DNA of 64,000 nucleotides from NCBI RefSeq assembly GCF_013184545.1, contig NZ_JAAOJA010000002.1, positions 372,001 through 436,000 of the forward strand, given 5' to 3'. Under the pieces are notes generated by a model. The model searched no databases. It was not told the origin of the DNA and saw nothing but the letters and a program-made list of their open reading frames with translations. Source of the DNA: Pseudomonas tumuqii (GTDB lineage Bacteria > Pseudomonadota > Gammaproteobacteria > Pseudomonadales > Pseudomonadaceae). Positions 46,293 through 55,519 of this stretch are shown in pieces (position 1 is the stretch's first letter; every line of letters begins with the position of its first letter). A program made the translations under genes and the position numbers.

Positions 46293-47837
46293 ATGGATAT
46301 CATCCGGAGAGTCGGGGCATTCACGTTGTACGTTCTCTTCTTCACCGGCGGGGGCGCAGGGCTGCTGTCGAGCGCCGTGCTGCAGGCTGCCGAACCGGCG
46401 GTCAGTACCATGCCGGCGGCCAACGTCACCAACATTCAGGTGCCGATCTATAAGTCGCGGGTACTGACTACCCGCGCGCCGGTGAAGAAGGTCTCAGTGG
46501 GTAACCCGGAAATTGCAGACATCCTGGTCACTAGCCCGACCCAGTTGTATTTACTCGGGCGTGCTCTGGGCAGCACCAATGTGCTGCTCTGGGACAGTAG
46601 CAACCGTCTGATAGACAGTCTCGACTTGGAAGTGGTGCATGACCTCGGCGGGCTGAAGAGCAAGCTGCATGAACTGCTACCCAACGAAGAAATCTCGGTT
46701 TATAGCGCCCAGGGCGCCCTGGTGCTGCGCGGCCAGGTGAGCAGTGCAGCGGCTATGGATAGTGCAGTAAAACTGGCCAAGACCTATAGCGCACAAAGCG
46801 CCAGCATCGTGCAGGGTGAGGGCGAGGCCGCGGTAGCGGCGCCGACCCAGTCGCTGGAGGTGATCAACCTGCTCACAGTCGGCGGCAGCCAGCAGGTGAT
46901 GCTCGAGGTCAAGGTGGCGGAGATGCAGCGCAGTCTGGTCAAGAGCATCGATGTGCGCTTCAACGCCCTGGACTTCGGCTCTTCCAGCCGCTGGTCCACG
47001 GGGGGCTTCAATGGTGGACTTGGGGCAAATGGGATCCCGATAGGATTTGTTCCTGATCCTGATAACGCCGGGAGGATTATCCTGGAACCGACCAGCCTGA
47101 TTGGCAGCGGCAAGGGCTTCCTGGGTCAGTTTATCTCGGACAACTTCTTGTTCAACCTGGTGCTGGAGGCGGCCAAGGACAACGGTACGGCCAAGGTGCT
47201 GGCAGAGCCGACCCTGACCACCCTGACCGGGCAGCAGGCCGAGTTCATCTCCGGTGGCGAATTCCCCATCCCGGTCAGAGACGAGGATGGCATCACCATC
47301 GAGTTCAAGGAATTCGGTGTCGGGGTGAAATTCCTGCCGGTGGTGCTCGACTCGGGGCGGATCAACCTCAACCTGAATGTCTCGGTCAGCGAGTTGGTGG
47401 CGGCCAATAGCCTGGTGGTGAGTACCGGCGACCAGGTGGTGGGTACTGCCTTGCTGGTGCCTGCGCTGACCAAACGCAGCGCCCAGTCCACTGTCGAGTT
47501 GGGCAATGGCCAGACCATCGCCATCGCCGGCTTGATCAGCGAGAACACCCGCGATTTCGTCAGCCGCTTCCCCGGCTTGGGCGATATACCGGTGCTTGGC
47601 CATCTGTTCCGCAGCCAGGAGTTCGTCAACGGCGAAACTGAGCTGGTGATCCTGGTGACGCCGCACCTGGCTAAGCCAATAGATGCCAGAAGCGTACGCC
47701 TGCCCACCGAGAAATTCGTCGAGCCGAGCGATGTGGACTTCTACCTGCTCGGCAAGACCAAGGGCCGTGAAGTGGGCCGCCCGGTACCGGTCAGCCTAGG
47801 GACTAGCGAGGGCAGTTTTGGCCACGACCTGAATTAG
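46293..47837 (+). CDS. rcpA: Outer-membrane secretin RcpA/CpaC of the Flp pilus
   Basis: This 514-residue secretin has an N-terminal hydrophobic signal, a pilus-type N1 domain (KKVSVGNPEIADILVTSPTQLYLLGRALGSTNV), a BON-like segment, and a C-terminal secretin core (VLAEPTLTTLTGQQAEFISGG, FPGLGDIPVLGHLFRS, ELVILVTPHL). It forms the gated channel for the pilus. AAGGAG precedes ATG 46293. Confidence 0.94.
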   Translation: MDIIRRVGAFTLYVLFFTGGGAGLLSSAVLQAAEPAVSTMPAANVTNIQVPIYKSRVLTTRAPVKKVSVGNPEIADILVTSPTQLYLLGRALGSTNVLLWDSSNRLIDSLDLEVVHDLGGLKSKLHELLPNEEISVYSAQGALVLRGQVSSAAAMDSAVKLAKTYSAQSASIVQGEGEAAVAAPTQSLEVINLLTVGGSQQVMLEVKVAEMQRSLVKSIDVRFNALDFGSSSRWSTGGFNGGLGANGIPIGFVPDPDNAGRIILEPTSLIGSGKGFLGQFISDNFLFNLVLEAAKDNGTAKVLAEPTLTTLTGQQAEFISGGEFPIPVRDEDGITIEFKEFGVGVKFLPVVLDSGRINLNLNVSVSELVAANSLVVSTGDQVVGTALLVPALTKRSAQSTVELGNGQTIAIAGLISENTRDFVSRFPGLGDIPVLGHLFRSQEFVNGETELVILVTPHLAKPIDARSVRLPTEKFVEPSDVDFYLLGKTKGREVGRPVPVSLGTSEGSFGHDLN

Positions 47838-47846
47838 GTGCGGTGT

Positions 47847-47935
47847 AGGAGCCAGCTTGCTGGCGATCTGGCGTACTAACAATGAATTGGCTGGAACGCG
47901 GGATCGCAGGATCGCCAGCAAGCTGGCTCCTACAA
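47847..47935. repeat. REPIN inside the tad operon
   Basis: The same inverted GTAGGAGCCAGCTTGCTGGC pair as at 13999 flanks a 43-base centre. It occupies the space between rcpA and the lipoprotein gene. Confidence 0.85.
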
Positions 47936-48016
47936 AGGCAACGACCGACCGGGTCAAATTTGCAAGGGTGGCTCGCCTGGCGAGCCGCACAGGATCAACC
48001 AGTGGAGGCGACTACC

Positions 48017-48304
48017 ATGAAACGCACGATCATGAAACGCACGATCGTTCTGACGCTGCTGTTGCTCGGGCCAAGCGGTTGCATGACCTACGACGAAGGG
48101 CGGGTCGGGCAACTGGGTTACAGCGTGTACGAGACCCACTACCAGCAGATCGCCGATAAGGAGCTGGCTGCCAACCCGGGCACGGATGTATCGCCCACCG
48201 GCACCGACGGCCCGCTGACCGAAAACGTCATGGACGGCTACCGCGGCGTCACCGGCGATGCGGCCCAGGTCGCCCAGCCGATCCAGATCAATATCGGTAA
48301 TTGA
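48017..48304 (+). CDS. Small putative lipoprotein of the tad locus
   Basis: This 95-residue protein has a short signal ending in LLLLGPSGC, an acceptable lipobox with Cys22, then a polar mature part. It may be a pilotin or outer-membrane component next to the secretin; I cannot match it to RcpB or CpaD with confidence. The first 30 bases are a perfect 15-base duplication (MKRTI-MKRTI), giving two possible ATG starts; only 48017 has the GGAGG site at eight bases. Confidence 0.75.
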   Translation: MKRTIMKRTIVLTLLLLGPSGCMTYDEGRVGQLGYSVYETHYQQIADKELAANPGTDVSPTGTDGPLTENVMDGYRGVTGDAAQVAQPIQINIGN

Positions 48305-48315
48305 GGGTTACACCC

Positions 48316-49671
48316 ATGAAACCCCATATGCAACGGCCATTCACCGCGACGCCAGCGCGCCAGCGCGGGGCGGTGCTGGTGATGATCGTGATTGCCCTGG
48401 CTTCCATACTGTTGATGGGCGCCTTGGCCCTGGACGGCAGTCATATGTTGCTGAACAAGACGCGCCTGCAGAATGCCGTGGATGCCGCGGCCCTAAGCGG
48501 TGCCAAGACCTTGCAACTGGTGGCGGACAGCGGCAGTGCCTCCACGCTGACGCGGGATGCGGCGCTGGCCACGCTGACGCTTAACGCTGACCCCGACACG
48601 GGCAACGGTGAGCTGGCGACGGCCATCACGGCTGCGGGTGGCGTCGGCGACTTCGCCATAGTGGAGCTGTCGAGCAGCGTGTATGGACCTTTCTCCTACC
48701 CCTTCGCCGGACTTGGAGAGGCAAGCTATGTGCGGGTGACGGTGCCGGACTATCCGCTGGCCGGGTTCTTCTGGGGCGCCGCCCAGTCGCTGCCGGAGTG
48801 GCTTGGCGGCAATCTCGAGTTGCCTGACAAGGCGGTGGCAGCCATCGCTACTGCGGGGCCGAGTCCAACGGCTTCGACCTGTAAGATCGATCCTATTGTG
48901 GTATGCGGCGATCCGGCGCAATACGACCCGGAGAATGGCAATTTCTGGGGGTATAGGTATGGCGACTTGCAAACGCTGACCTGCGGTACACCGGGTAGTC
49001 CAAGCGCGGGTAATTGTCAGTTGCTACGGCTCGGCGATAGTACCGGCGGCGCGGATATCCGCCAGGCGTTCTGCGCCGGAACCGAGCAATGCCTCGAAGA
49101 CACGGGATCGGTGGATACCGAACCAGGCATCACCTGGGGGCCGGTGGCCCAGGGCTTGAATACCCGCTTGGGGATATATAACGGTCCCGTCAATCCCGCG
49201 GAATGCCCACCGGACTGGTATACCAATTACAGCGAGCCACTGGTCGCAATGGACGGTGGCGTGCCTAAACAGAATGGGGCCGAGGTCGTTTCCACCGATG
49301 GTGATCTGTCGGCCGGTGGTAACGCGTTAGAAGATGTGAACGATTGGAAGGATGCCTATCTAGGCTGCGCCGCAAGTGATGGCTCCTGCTCAGGTGTCGC
49401 CGAGCGCCGCGTCCTCAATGTTGTGATCGGCAATTGTGCCGAAGTGGCGGGAGGGGGGGCGACCTCGGTGCCAGTGCTGGGGTTCGGCTGCTTCTATTTA
49501 CTGCAGAAGGTCGAGCAAAGCGGTGAGAAAGAGGTCTTCGGCCAGTTCATGCAGGAGTGCGAAGGAAGTGGTTACGCCGGGCCAACGCCGGCCGACGATG
49601 CCGGTCCGCAGATCATCCAGTTGTACAAGACCTACTTTAGCGACGTTTCGACACCGAGCCCCGATTCCTAG
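48316..49671 (+). CDS. tadG: TadG-like pilus assembly protein, cysteine-rich
   Basis: This 451-residue protein has the Tad N-terminal domain (RQRGAVLVMIVIALASILLMGALALDG region, then LLNKTRLQNAVDAAALSGAK), which anchors it in the inner membrane. A long periplasmic part carries twelve cysteines after residue 185 and no obvious von Willebrand metal site. The family helps stabilise or present the pilus. The cysteine content points to disulfides. ATG at 48316 has GAGGG eight bases upstream. Alternative in-frame ATG starts are close by. Confidence 0.85.
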   Translation: MKPHMQRPFTATPARQRGAVLVMIVIALASILLMGALALDGSHMLLNKTRLQNAVDAAALSGAKTLQLVADSGSASTLTRDAALATLTLNADPDTGNGELATAITAAGGVGDFAIVELSSSVYGPFSYPFAGLGEASYVRVTVPDYPLAGFFWGAAQSLPEWLGGNLELPDKAVAAIATAGPSPTASTCKIDPIVVCGDPAQYDPENGNFWGYRYGDLQTLTCGTPGSPSAGNCQLLRLGDSTGGADIRQAFCAGTEQCLEDTGSVDTEPGITWGPVAQGLNTRLGIYNGPVNPAECPPDWYTNYSEPLVAMDGGVPKQNGAEVVSTDGDLSAGGNALEDVNDWKDAYLGCAASDGSCSGVAERRVLNVVIGNCAEVAGGGATSVPVLGFGCFYLLQKVEQSGEKEVFGQFMQECEGSGYAGPTPADDAGPQIIQLYKTYFSDVSTPSPDS

Positions 49672-49698
49672 GCCGTTGCGCCGGGGGAGATTGAGCGA

Positions 49699-49855
49699 TG
49701 TGGTCCGGATGAAATCCGGGAGAGGCAGGAGCCTCGTACAACGCTATTCCCGGATTGCATCCGGGCCACGGGGTCTCAACAAGGTAGCCCGGATGCAATC
49801 CGGGGGAGGCGCAAGCCTCGTGCAACCACGATTCCGGATTGCATCCGGTTACGTG
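49699..49855. repeat. Two tandem units of GGATTGCATCC hairpins
   Basis: Unit 1 (49699-49770) and unit 2 (49784-49855) each consist of CCGGATG-A-ATCCGG, a GAGGC-GGAGCCTCGT-like centre, and CCGGATTGCATCCGG. They lie between tadG and tadE. The same palindrome occurs at 16954 and 42940. Confidence 0.8.
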
Positions 49856-49883
49856 GTAAGCCCAGTTACTGGGGAGGTGTTCC

Positions 49884-50369
49884 ATGCACAGTCATTCATT
49901 CAAACCGGGCCAGGCGCAGCAGGGCGTCGCCATGGTCGAGTTCGCCATCGCGCTGCCGTTATTGCTCTTGCTGCTCCTGGGCATCGCCGAGTTAGGGCGC
50001 ATGCTGTACCAGTACAACAGCTTGCTGCAGGCCAGCCGCGATGCAGGGCGCTTTGTCGCAGGGAAAGCCTGGAACGCTACCCTCGGGCAGGTCGTATTGA
50101 GCAGCAACCTACAGACGGAGGCCAAGAACCTCGCCGTCTACGGATTGCCAAACGATCCCGGCTGCGACGTCGAAGCAGCGGGTTGTGCCGCGGTCACGGG
50201 GCTGAAACCCGCGGATGTCCAGGTTACCTCGGTGGGTGCCGAGCATGTGCAGGTGAGCATTAACTTCACGTTTCGCCCGGTAATCGGCACAGGCCTGCCG
50301 GCGCTGATCGGCGACGCCATCCCGCTGAATATCCCGCTGGTGGCCACCACCGTGATGAGGGGGTTGTGA
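49884..50369 (+). CDS. tadE: TadE-type pseudopilin
   Basis: This 161-residue pseudopilin has the prepilin-like N-terminus QQGVAMVEFAIALPLLLLLLLG (cleavage expected after Gly14, Glu at +5) and a soluble C-terminal part with two cysteines (PGCDVEAAGC). It is processed by FppA and needed for pilus assembly. GGGGAGG precedes ATG 49884. The stop overlaps the start of the next gene. Confidence 0.92.
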   Translation: MHSHSFKPGQAQQGVAMVEFAIALPLLLLLLLGIAELGRMLYQYNSLLQASRDAGRFVAGKAWNATLGQVVLSSNLQTEAKNLAVYGLPNDPGCDVEAAGCAAVTGLKPADVQVTSVGAEHVQVSINFTFRPVIGTGLPALIGDAIPLNIPLVATTVMRGL

Positions 50370-50884
50370 TGAACAGGCAGCGCATGCGTGGGGTTTATGT
50401 GGTGGAGTTCGCCATTATCGGCCTGCTGTTGTTCACCCTGCTGTTCGGTGTGGTGGAGATGGGGCGTTTGTATTTCACGGTCAATACCCTGGACGAGGTG
50501 GTACGGCGTGGCGCGCGGCTGGCGGCGGTGTGCGATCCCAGCGATCCGGTAGAAGTGGAAAAAATACTGCGCCGGGCGATTTTCAAGGCGGCCACGGACA
50601 GCGGTGCGAGCGACCTGATCGGTGGGCTGGAAACGGCCGACCTGAACTTGGTCTACCTGAACGAGGCCGGAGCTACTGTGGCCAATCCTGACGACCTCGT
50701 CAGCGCCACTGGCTTCCGAGCCATCCGCTATGTGCAGCTGCGGGTGGAAGGTTTCCCCTTCGAGTTACTGATTCCTGGGTTTGGCGGGGAGTTCACCCTG
50801 CCGACATTCAGGTCGACCATTCCCCGCGAAAGTCTCGGCAGGCATGCCGAGGCGGGCGTATTTCCGGAGATCACGCCATGTTAA
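50369..50884 (+). CDS. tadF: TadF/TadE-like second pseudopilin
   Basis: This 171-residue pseudopilin-like protein has MRGVYVVEFAIIGLLLFTLLFG at the N-terminus (Gly then +5 Glu) and a periplasmic domain with two cysteines, one being the last residue. It pairs with TadE in most tad loci. The ATG shares one base with the tadE stop (TGATG). Confidence 0.9.
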   Translation: MNRQRMRGVYVVEFAIIGLLLFTLLFGVVEMGRLYFTVNTLDEVVRRGARLAAVCDPSDPVEVEKILRRAIFKAATDSGASDLIGGLETADLNLVYLNEAGATVANPDDLVSATGFRAIRYVQLRVEGFPFELLIPGFGGEFTLPTFRSTIPRESLGRHAEAGVFPEITPC

Positions 50885-52116
50885 AGCTCAAAGAAGCCCC
50901 CGTGCCATCCCTCTCTCCCGGCAAGCAGGGTTTTCACCTGCTGATCAGCAGTCGCGATGCGGATGCGCTGCAGCACCTAAATGGCATCTGCCGGCGTGCT
51001 CCTGGTATGCAGGTGAATACCCGCCTGGTCAGCAACGGGCATACCGACCCGCTCTATGGGCTGGAGCACAAACCGGATTTCCTCTTGCTACGGGTCAGCC
51101 ATCTGTGGCGCGAGGAGTTGGCCGCGCTGTTGCAACACCCGATCCAGGATCGCCCGCCATTGCTGGTCTGCGGCCCGCTGGAAGAACGGGAGGGTATACG
51201 CCTGGCGATGCAGGCCGGCGCCCGCGATTTTCTGCCGGAGCCGGTGGCCGCTGAGGAGTTGCTGGCGGCCCTGGGCCGCATGGTCACGGAGACACGTTCC
51301 AGCAGTGGCTCGACCGGCAAACTGGTGGCGGTGATGAACGCCAAGGGCGGTTCCGGTGCGACCTTGCTGGCCTGCAACCTGGCCCATCAACTCAGTGCCA
51401 AGGGCGGCAGCGTCCTGCTGCTGGACCTCGACCTGCAATTCGGCAGCGTCGCCCATTACCTGGATGTACAGCCTAACCACAGTCATGTCGAGGTGCTGCA
51501 GCAGATCGGCGAGATGGACGGTGTGGCGCTGCGCGGCTTCTGCAGTCATTTCAGTCCGAATCTGCACGTACTCGGTGGTCGCGAAAACGAACTGTGCCTG
51601 CCGCAGGACGTGCATATCGAACATCTCGAGGCCCTGCTGCAACTGGCGCGCAGCACCTACGACTGGGTGGTGGTGGACCTGCCGCGGCAGATCGATCACC
51701 TCACTGGCATCACCCTGGAGCAGGCCGATCGGGTCTATATCGTGGTACAGCAAAGCCTCAGCCACCTCAAGGATGCCAGTCGTCTGGCGCGTATCCTGCG
51801 CGATGAGCTGGGCGTGCGCGGTGAGAGTTTGCAGGTGGTGGTCAACCGCTACGACAAGGCCAACCCCATCACCCTGCGCGATATCGCCACGGCCTTGCGC
51901 TGTAGCGAACTGCAAAAGTTGCCCAACGACTTCGCGCTGGTCAGCCAGAGCCAGAACACCGGCGTGCCGCTGGACCTGCACGCACCGCGCGCGCCTATCA
52001 CCCTGGCGCTGCAAGAGCTGAGCAGGGAGCTGCTCGGCAAGCAGGCAGGTGTCGAACAGGGTGTGTTCAAGCGCACCTTCAACCGTTTTTTCGGGGGAGT
52101 GAGCCATGCTCAGTGA
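50878..52116 (+). CDS. tadZ: TadZ/CpaE polar localisation ATPase
   Basis: This 412-residue protein has an atypical receiver-like N-domain (residues 20-130) and a MinD/ParA-type ATPase domain (from about 150). The deviant Walker A reads KGGSGAT: signature Lys156 is kept, but the second Lys of KGGxGKT is Ala161, a variation known in TadZ proteins. Walker B is WVVVDLPRQ. TadZ marks the pole where the pilus machine assembles. It overlaps tadF by seven bases. Confidence 0.93.
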   Translation: MLKLKEAPVPSLSPGKQGFHLLISSRDADALQHLNGICRRAPGMQVNTRLVSNGHTDPLYGLEHKPDFLLLRVSHLWREELAALLQHPIQDRPPLLVCGPLEEREGIRLAMQAGARDFLPEPVAAEELLAALGRMVTETRSSSGSTGKLVAVMNAKGGSGATLLACNLAHQLSAKGGSVLLLDLDLQFGSVAHYLDVQPNHSHVEVLQQIGEMDGVALRGFCSHFSPNLHVLGGRENELCLPQDVHIEHLEALLQLARSTYDWVVVDLPRQIDHLTGITLEQADRVYIVVQQSLSHLKDASRLARILRDELGVRGESLQVVVNRYDKANPITLRDIATALRCSELQKLPNDFALVSQSQNTGVPLDLHAPRAPITLALQELSRELLGKQAGVEQGVFKRTFNRFFGGVSHAQ

Positions 52117-53542
52117 ATTTCGTAATCGCTTGCGTCAGCAGCCAATCAAGGCTGTTGCAACGCCACCCGTCGAGAGCAAGAAGCAGGGCGAGCCTGACAA
52201 GGTAATGATGGCCTGGGAGCACGTCACCCCGTCTGAACTCTATGAAACCAAGAGCCATCTCAGCCCGGTGGAGACCGAGTGGCGGGAGAAGATCTACCAG
52301 CAGTTGCTCAAGGTCATGGATCTGTCCCTGCTCGACTCGCTGGAACAGGTCGATGCGGTGCGGCAGATTCGTGAGATCTGCCTGCGCCTGCTGGATGATC
52401 ATAATGCGCCGGTGAGCGCCACCAGCCGTCAGTTGATCATCAAGCAGATCACCGACGAGGTGCTCGGTTTGGGGCCGTTGGAGCCGTTGCTGGCCGACCA
52501 CAGCGTGTCCGACATCCTGGTCAACGGCCATGACTCGGTATACGTCGAGCGCTTCGGCAAGCTGCAGCAAACCGATGTGCGTTTTCGTGACAATCAGCAC
52601 CTGTTGAACATCATCGACCGTATCGTTTCCAGCCTGGGCCGGCGCATAGACGAGTCCTCACCGCTGGTCGATGCACGCCTCAAGGATGGCTCACGGGTCA
52701 ATGCAATCATCCCGCCGCTGGCCATCGACGGGCCGAGCGTGTCGATCCGCCGCTTCGCCGTGGATTTGCTCAACACCGAGAGCCTGGTGCAGATGGGCAC
52801 CCTGACCCCGGCCATCGCCCTGATGCTCAAGGCCATCGTCCGCGGGCGGTTGAATGTATTGATCTCCGGCGGTACCGGCAGCGGCAAGACCACCATGCTC
52901 AATGTGCTGTCCAGCTTCATTCCGCATAACGAGCGCATTGTCACCATCGAGGACTCGGCCGAGCTGCAACTGCAGCAACCGCATGTGGTGCGCCTGGAAA
53001 CCCGGCCGTCGAACATCGAGGGCCGTGGTGAGGTCGGCCAGCGTGAGCTGGTGCGCAACAGCCTGCGCATGCGCCCGGATCGCATCGTCATCGGCGAGGT
53101 GCGTGGCGCCGAGGCGCTGGACATGCTCACCGCGATGAATACCGGCCATGACGGCTCGCTGACCACCATCCACGCCAATACCGCGCGCGATGCCCTGGGC
53201 CGGATTGAGAACATGGTATCGATGACCGGCGCGACCTTCCCGATCAAGGCCATGCGTCAGCAGATCGCTTCGGCCATCGATGTGGTGATCCAGCTCGAGC
53301 GCCAGGAGGATGGCAAGCGCCGTCTGATCAGCGTGCAGGAGATCAATGGTATGGAGGGTGAAATCATCACCATGACCGAGATATTCGCCTTCGTTCGCCG
53401 CGGCATGGGCGAGCACGGCGAAGTGCTCGGCGACTACCGGCCGACCGGCATGGTGCCGGCTTTCCGCGATGTGATGAGTAAGCGGGGCATCGAACTGCCG
53501 CTGGAGATGTTCCGGCCGGAGTGGATGGAGGGGCAGTCATGA
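52106..53542 (+). CDS. tadA: Tad secretion ATPase TadA/CpaF
   Basis: This 478-residue GSPII_E hexameric ATPase powers pilus assembly. It has Walker A GGTGSGKT (about 254-261), an Asp box around [11 protein letters not shown], Walker B-like [15 protein letters not shown] and the His box [19 protein letters not shown]. The N-terminal 100 residues are the usual variable linker. It overlaps tadZ by 11 bases and tadB by four. Confidence 0.95.
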   Translation: MLSEFRNRLRQQPIKAVATPPVESKKQGEPDKVMMAWEHVTPSELYETKSHLSPVETEWREKIYQQLLKVMDLSLLDSLEQVDAVRQIREICLRLLDDHNAPVSATSRQLIIKQITDEVLGLGPLEPLLADHSVSDILVNGHDSVYVERFGKLQQTDVRFRDNQHLLNIIDRIVSSLGRRIDESSPLVDARLKDGSRVNAIIPPLAIDGPSVSIRRFAVDLLNTESLVQMGTLTPAIALMLKAIVRGRLNVLISGGTGSGKTTMLNVLSSFIPHNERIVTIEDSAELQLQQPHVVRLETRPSNIEGRGEVGQRELVRNSLRMRPDRIVIGEVRGAEALDMLTAMNTGHDGSLTTIHANTARDALGRIENMVSMTGATFPIKAMRQQIASAIDVVIQLERQEDGKRRLISVQEINGMEGEIITMTEIFAFVRRGMGEHGEVLGDYRPTGMVPAFRDVMSKRGIELPLEMFRPEWMEGQS

Positions 53543-54525
53543 ATCAGATTCCTGGCGAATTTATCCTGGCGTTTCTTGGCATGGTATTCACTGCGGTGTT
53601 CCTGCTCAGCCAGGGCCTGGTGGTGCCGGTATTCGGCGAGGCGGGTAAGGTGCGCAAGCGCATCCGCGGGCGTCTGCAGGTACTGGAGCGGGCCAGCAAC
53701 CTGCCGAATATGCAGACGGTGCTGCGGCAGAAGTACCTCAGGCGTCTGTCGCCGCTGGAGGCCTGGCTCGAGCAATTGCCGGCGATGGAGGCCCTGGCGC
53801 AGATGATCGAACAGGCCGGGCATGACTACCGCGCCTATCGGGTGCTGCTGCTCGGTCTGATTCTCGGCGTAGTGACGGGTATCGCGTTGTGGCTATTCAC
53901 CCAGGTCTGGTGGCTGGCGCTGCCGCTGGCCCTGGCGGTGTGCTGGCTGCCGGTGCTCAAGGTCGCCCGCGACCGCGGCAAACGCTTCGCCCAATTTGAG
54001 GAAGATTTGCCGGATGCGCTCGATGCGATGTGCCGGGCCCTGCGTGCCGGCCATCCGTTCAACGAGACCCTGCAACTGGTGGCCGAGGAACACAAGGGGC
54101 CGGTGGCCCACGAGTTCGGCCTGACCTTCGCCGATATCAACTACGGCAATGACGTGCGCCGGGCCATGCTCGGTTTGCTGGAGCGCATGCCGAGCATGAC
54201 GGTGATGATGCTGGTGACCTCGGTGCTGATCCACCGCGACACCGGCGGCAACCTGACCGAGGTGCTGGAGCGCTTGAGCAGCTTGATTCGTGGGCGCTTT
54301 CGCTTTCAGCGCAAGGTCAAGACCTTGTCGGCCGAGGGGCGCATGTCGGGCTGGATATTGGTCGCTGTACCCTTCGTGTTAGCGGCGAGCATCGTGCTCT
54401 CAAGCCCTACCTATTTGCCCCTGCTGCTCAAGGAGCCTATCGGGCAGAAGATGGTGATGGCGGCCTTTGTCGCCATGCTGCTGGGAATTTTCTGGATTCG
54501 TAAAATCATCCGCATCCAGGTTTAA
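53539..54525 (+). CDS. tadB: Inner-membrane platform protein TadB
   Basis: This 328-residue T2SSF-domain protein has an N-terminal helix, a helix pair near residues 95-135, the conserved cytoplasmic region [23 protein letters not shown], and two C-terminal helices. With TadC it forms the platform that contacts TadA. ATG 53539 overlaps the tadA stop (ATGA) and has GGAGGGG upstream. Confidence 0.94.
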   Translation: MNQIPGEFILAFLGMVFTAVFLLSQGLVVPVFGEAGKVRKRIRGRLQVLERASNLPNMQTVLRQKYLRRLSPLEAWLEQLPAMEALAQMIEQAGHDYRAYRVLLLGLILGVVTGIALWLFTQVWWLALPLALAVCWLPVLKVARDRGKRFAQFEEDLPDALDAMCRALRAGHPFNETLQLVAEEHKGPVAHEFGLTFADINYGNDVRRAMLGLLERMPSMTVMMLVTSVLIHRDTGGNLTEVLERLSSLIRGRFRFQRKVKTLSAEGRMSGWILVAVPFVLAASIVLSSPTYLPLLLKEPIGQKMVMAAFVAMLLGIFWIRKIIRIQV

Positions 54526-54549
54526 GCACAGGCAGGGGAGGTATATGTC

Positions 54550-55518
54550 ATGGACTATCTGCTGAGTTTGCTCAATCGCGTGGTGGGTAACGAGGAGCTG
54601 GCGCGGTTGTTATTCGTCGGCGCCATTGGTCTGAGTGCGGTACTGGCCGTGGTCACCCTGGCAATGCTGGCGCTGGGCTTGCGTGACCCGGTGCAGCGGC
54701 GCCTGACCCTGATCAAGCGCGGGCATGGCGGCGTGGTGGTTGGCCAGGAGCCACCGAGCAATCTGCAACTGATGCTCGAGCAGGTCGGGCAGCGTTTCAA
54801 TACCGGCGAGGAGGGGCAGGAGTCTGCCACGCGCACCCTGCTGACCCATGCTGGTTATCGCTCGCCGGCGGCGGTGCAGATATATTGGGCGGTGCGCCTG
54901 CTGGCGCCGCTGGTATTGGTCGGCCTTAGCCTGTTGGCAATGCCGCTGATCCCCAAGTTGTCGCTGGCCGTGGGCATTCTGCTGGTGCTTGCGGCAGCCG
55001 CTGCTGGTTGGTTGGTACCGGCCATCTATGTCGACAAACGCAAGCAGGCGCGTATGCGGCGGCTGCTGGTGGCCTTCCCCGATGCCCTGGACCTGATGGT
55101 GGTGTGCGTCGAGTCGGGGTTGGCCTTGCCCCAGGCGATCGAGCGGGTGGCCGACGAGATGGCGGTCAGTCAGCCGGAGCTGGCGCTGGAGCTGGCCTTG
55201 GTCAATGCCGAGATCCGTGCCGGCGTCCCCAGTACCGAGGCGCTCAAGCATCTGGCCGAACGCACCGGGCTGGAAGACATTCGCGGCCTGGTCAGCCTGC
55301 TGGCACAGAGCATCCGCTTCGGCACCAGCGTGGCCGACACCCTGCGCATCTATGCCGAGGAGTTTCGCGACCGGCGCACCCAGGCCGCCGAAGAAATGGC
55401 GGCGAAAATCGGTACCAAGCTGATATTCCCACTAATCTTGTGCCTGTGGCCGAGCTTTTTCCTGGTGGCCATCGGTCCCGCCATCATTGGGGTATTCAAA
55501 GTTTTCGGGAAGGTATGA
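54550..55518 (+). CDS. tadC: Inner-membrane platform protein TadC
   Basis: This 322-residue T2SSF-domain protein has helices near residues 20-40 and 115-155, the conserved FPDALDLMVVCVESGLALPQAIERVA, and a C-terminal helix pair ending KLIFPLILCLWPSFFLVAIGPAII. It is the partner of TadB. GGGAGG lies about nine bases before ATG 54550. Confidence 0.94.
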   Translation: MDYLLSLLNRVVGNEELARLLFVGAIGLSAVLAVVTLAMLALGLRDPVQRRLTLIKRGHGGVVVGQEPPSNLQLMLEQVGQRFNTGEEGQESATRTLLTHAGYRSPAAVQIYWAVRLLAPLVLVGLSLLAMPLIPKLSLAVGILLVLAAAAAGWLVPAIYVDKRKQARMRRLLVAFPDALDLMVVCVESGLALPQAIERVADEMAVSQPELALELALVNAEIRAGVPSTEALKHLAERTGLEDIRGLVSLLAQSIRFGTSVADTLRIYAEEFRDRRTQAAEEMAAKIGTKLIFPLILCLWPSFFLVAIGPAIIGVFKVFGKV

Positions 55519-55519
55519 G

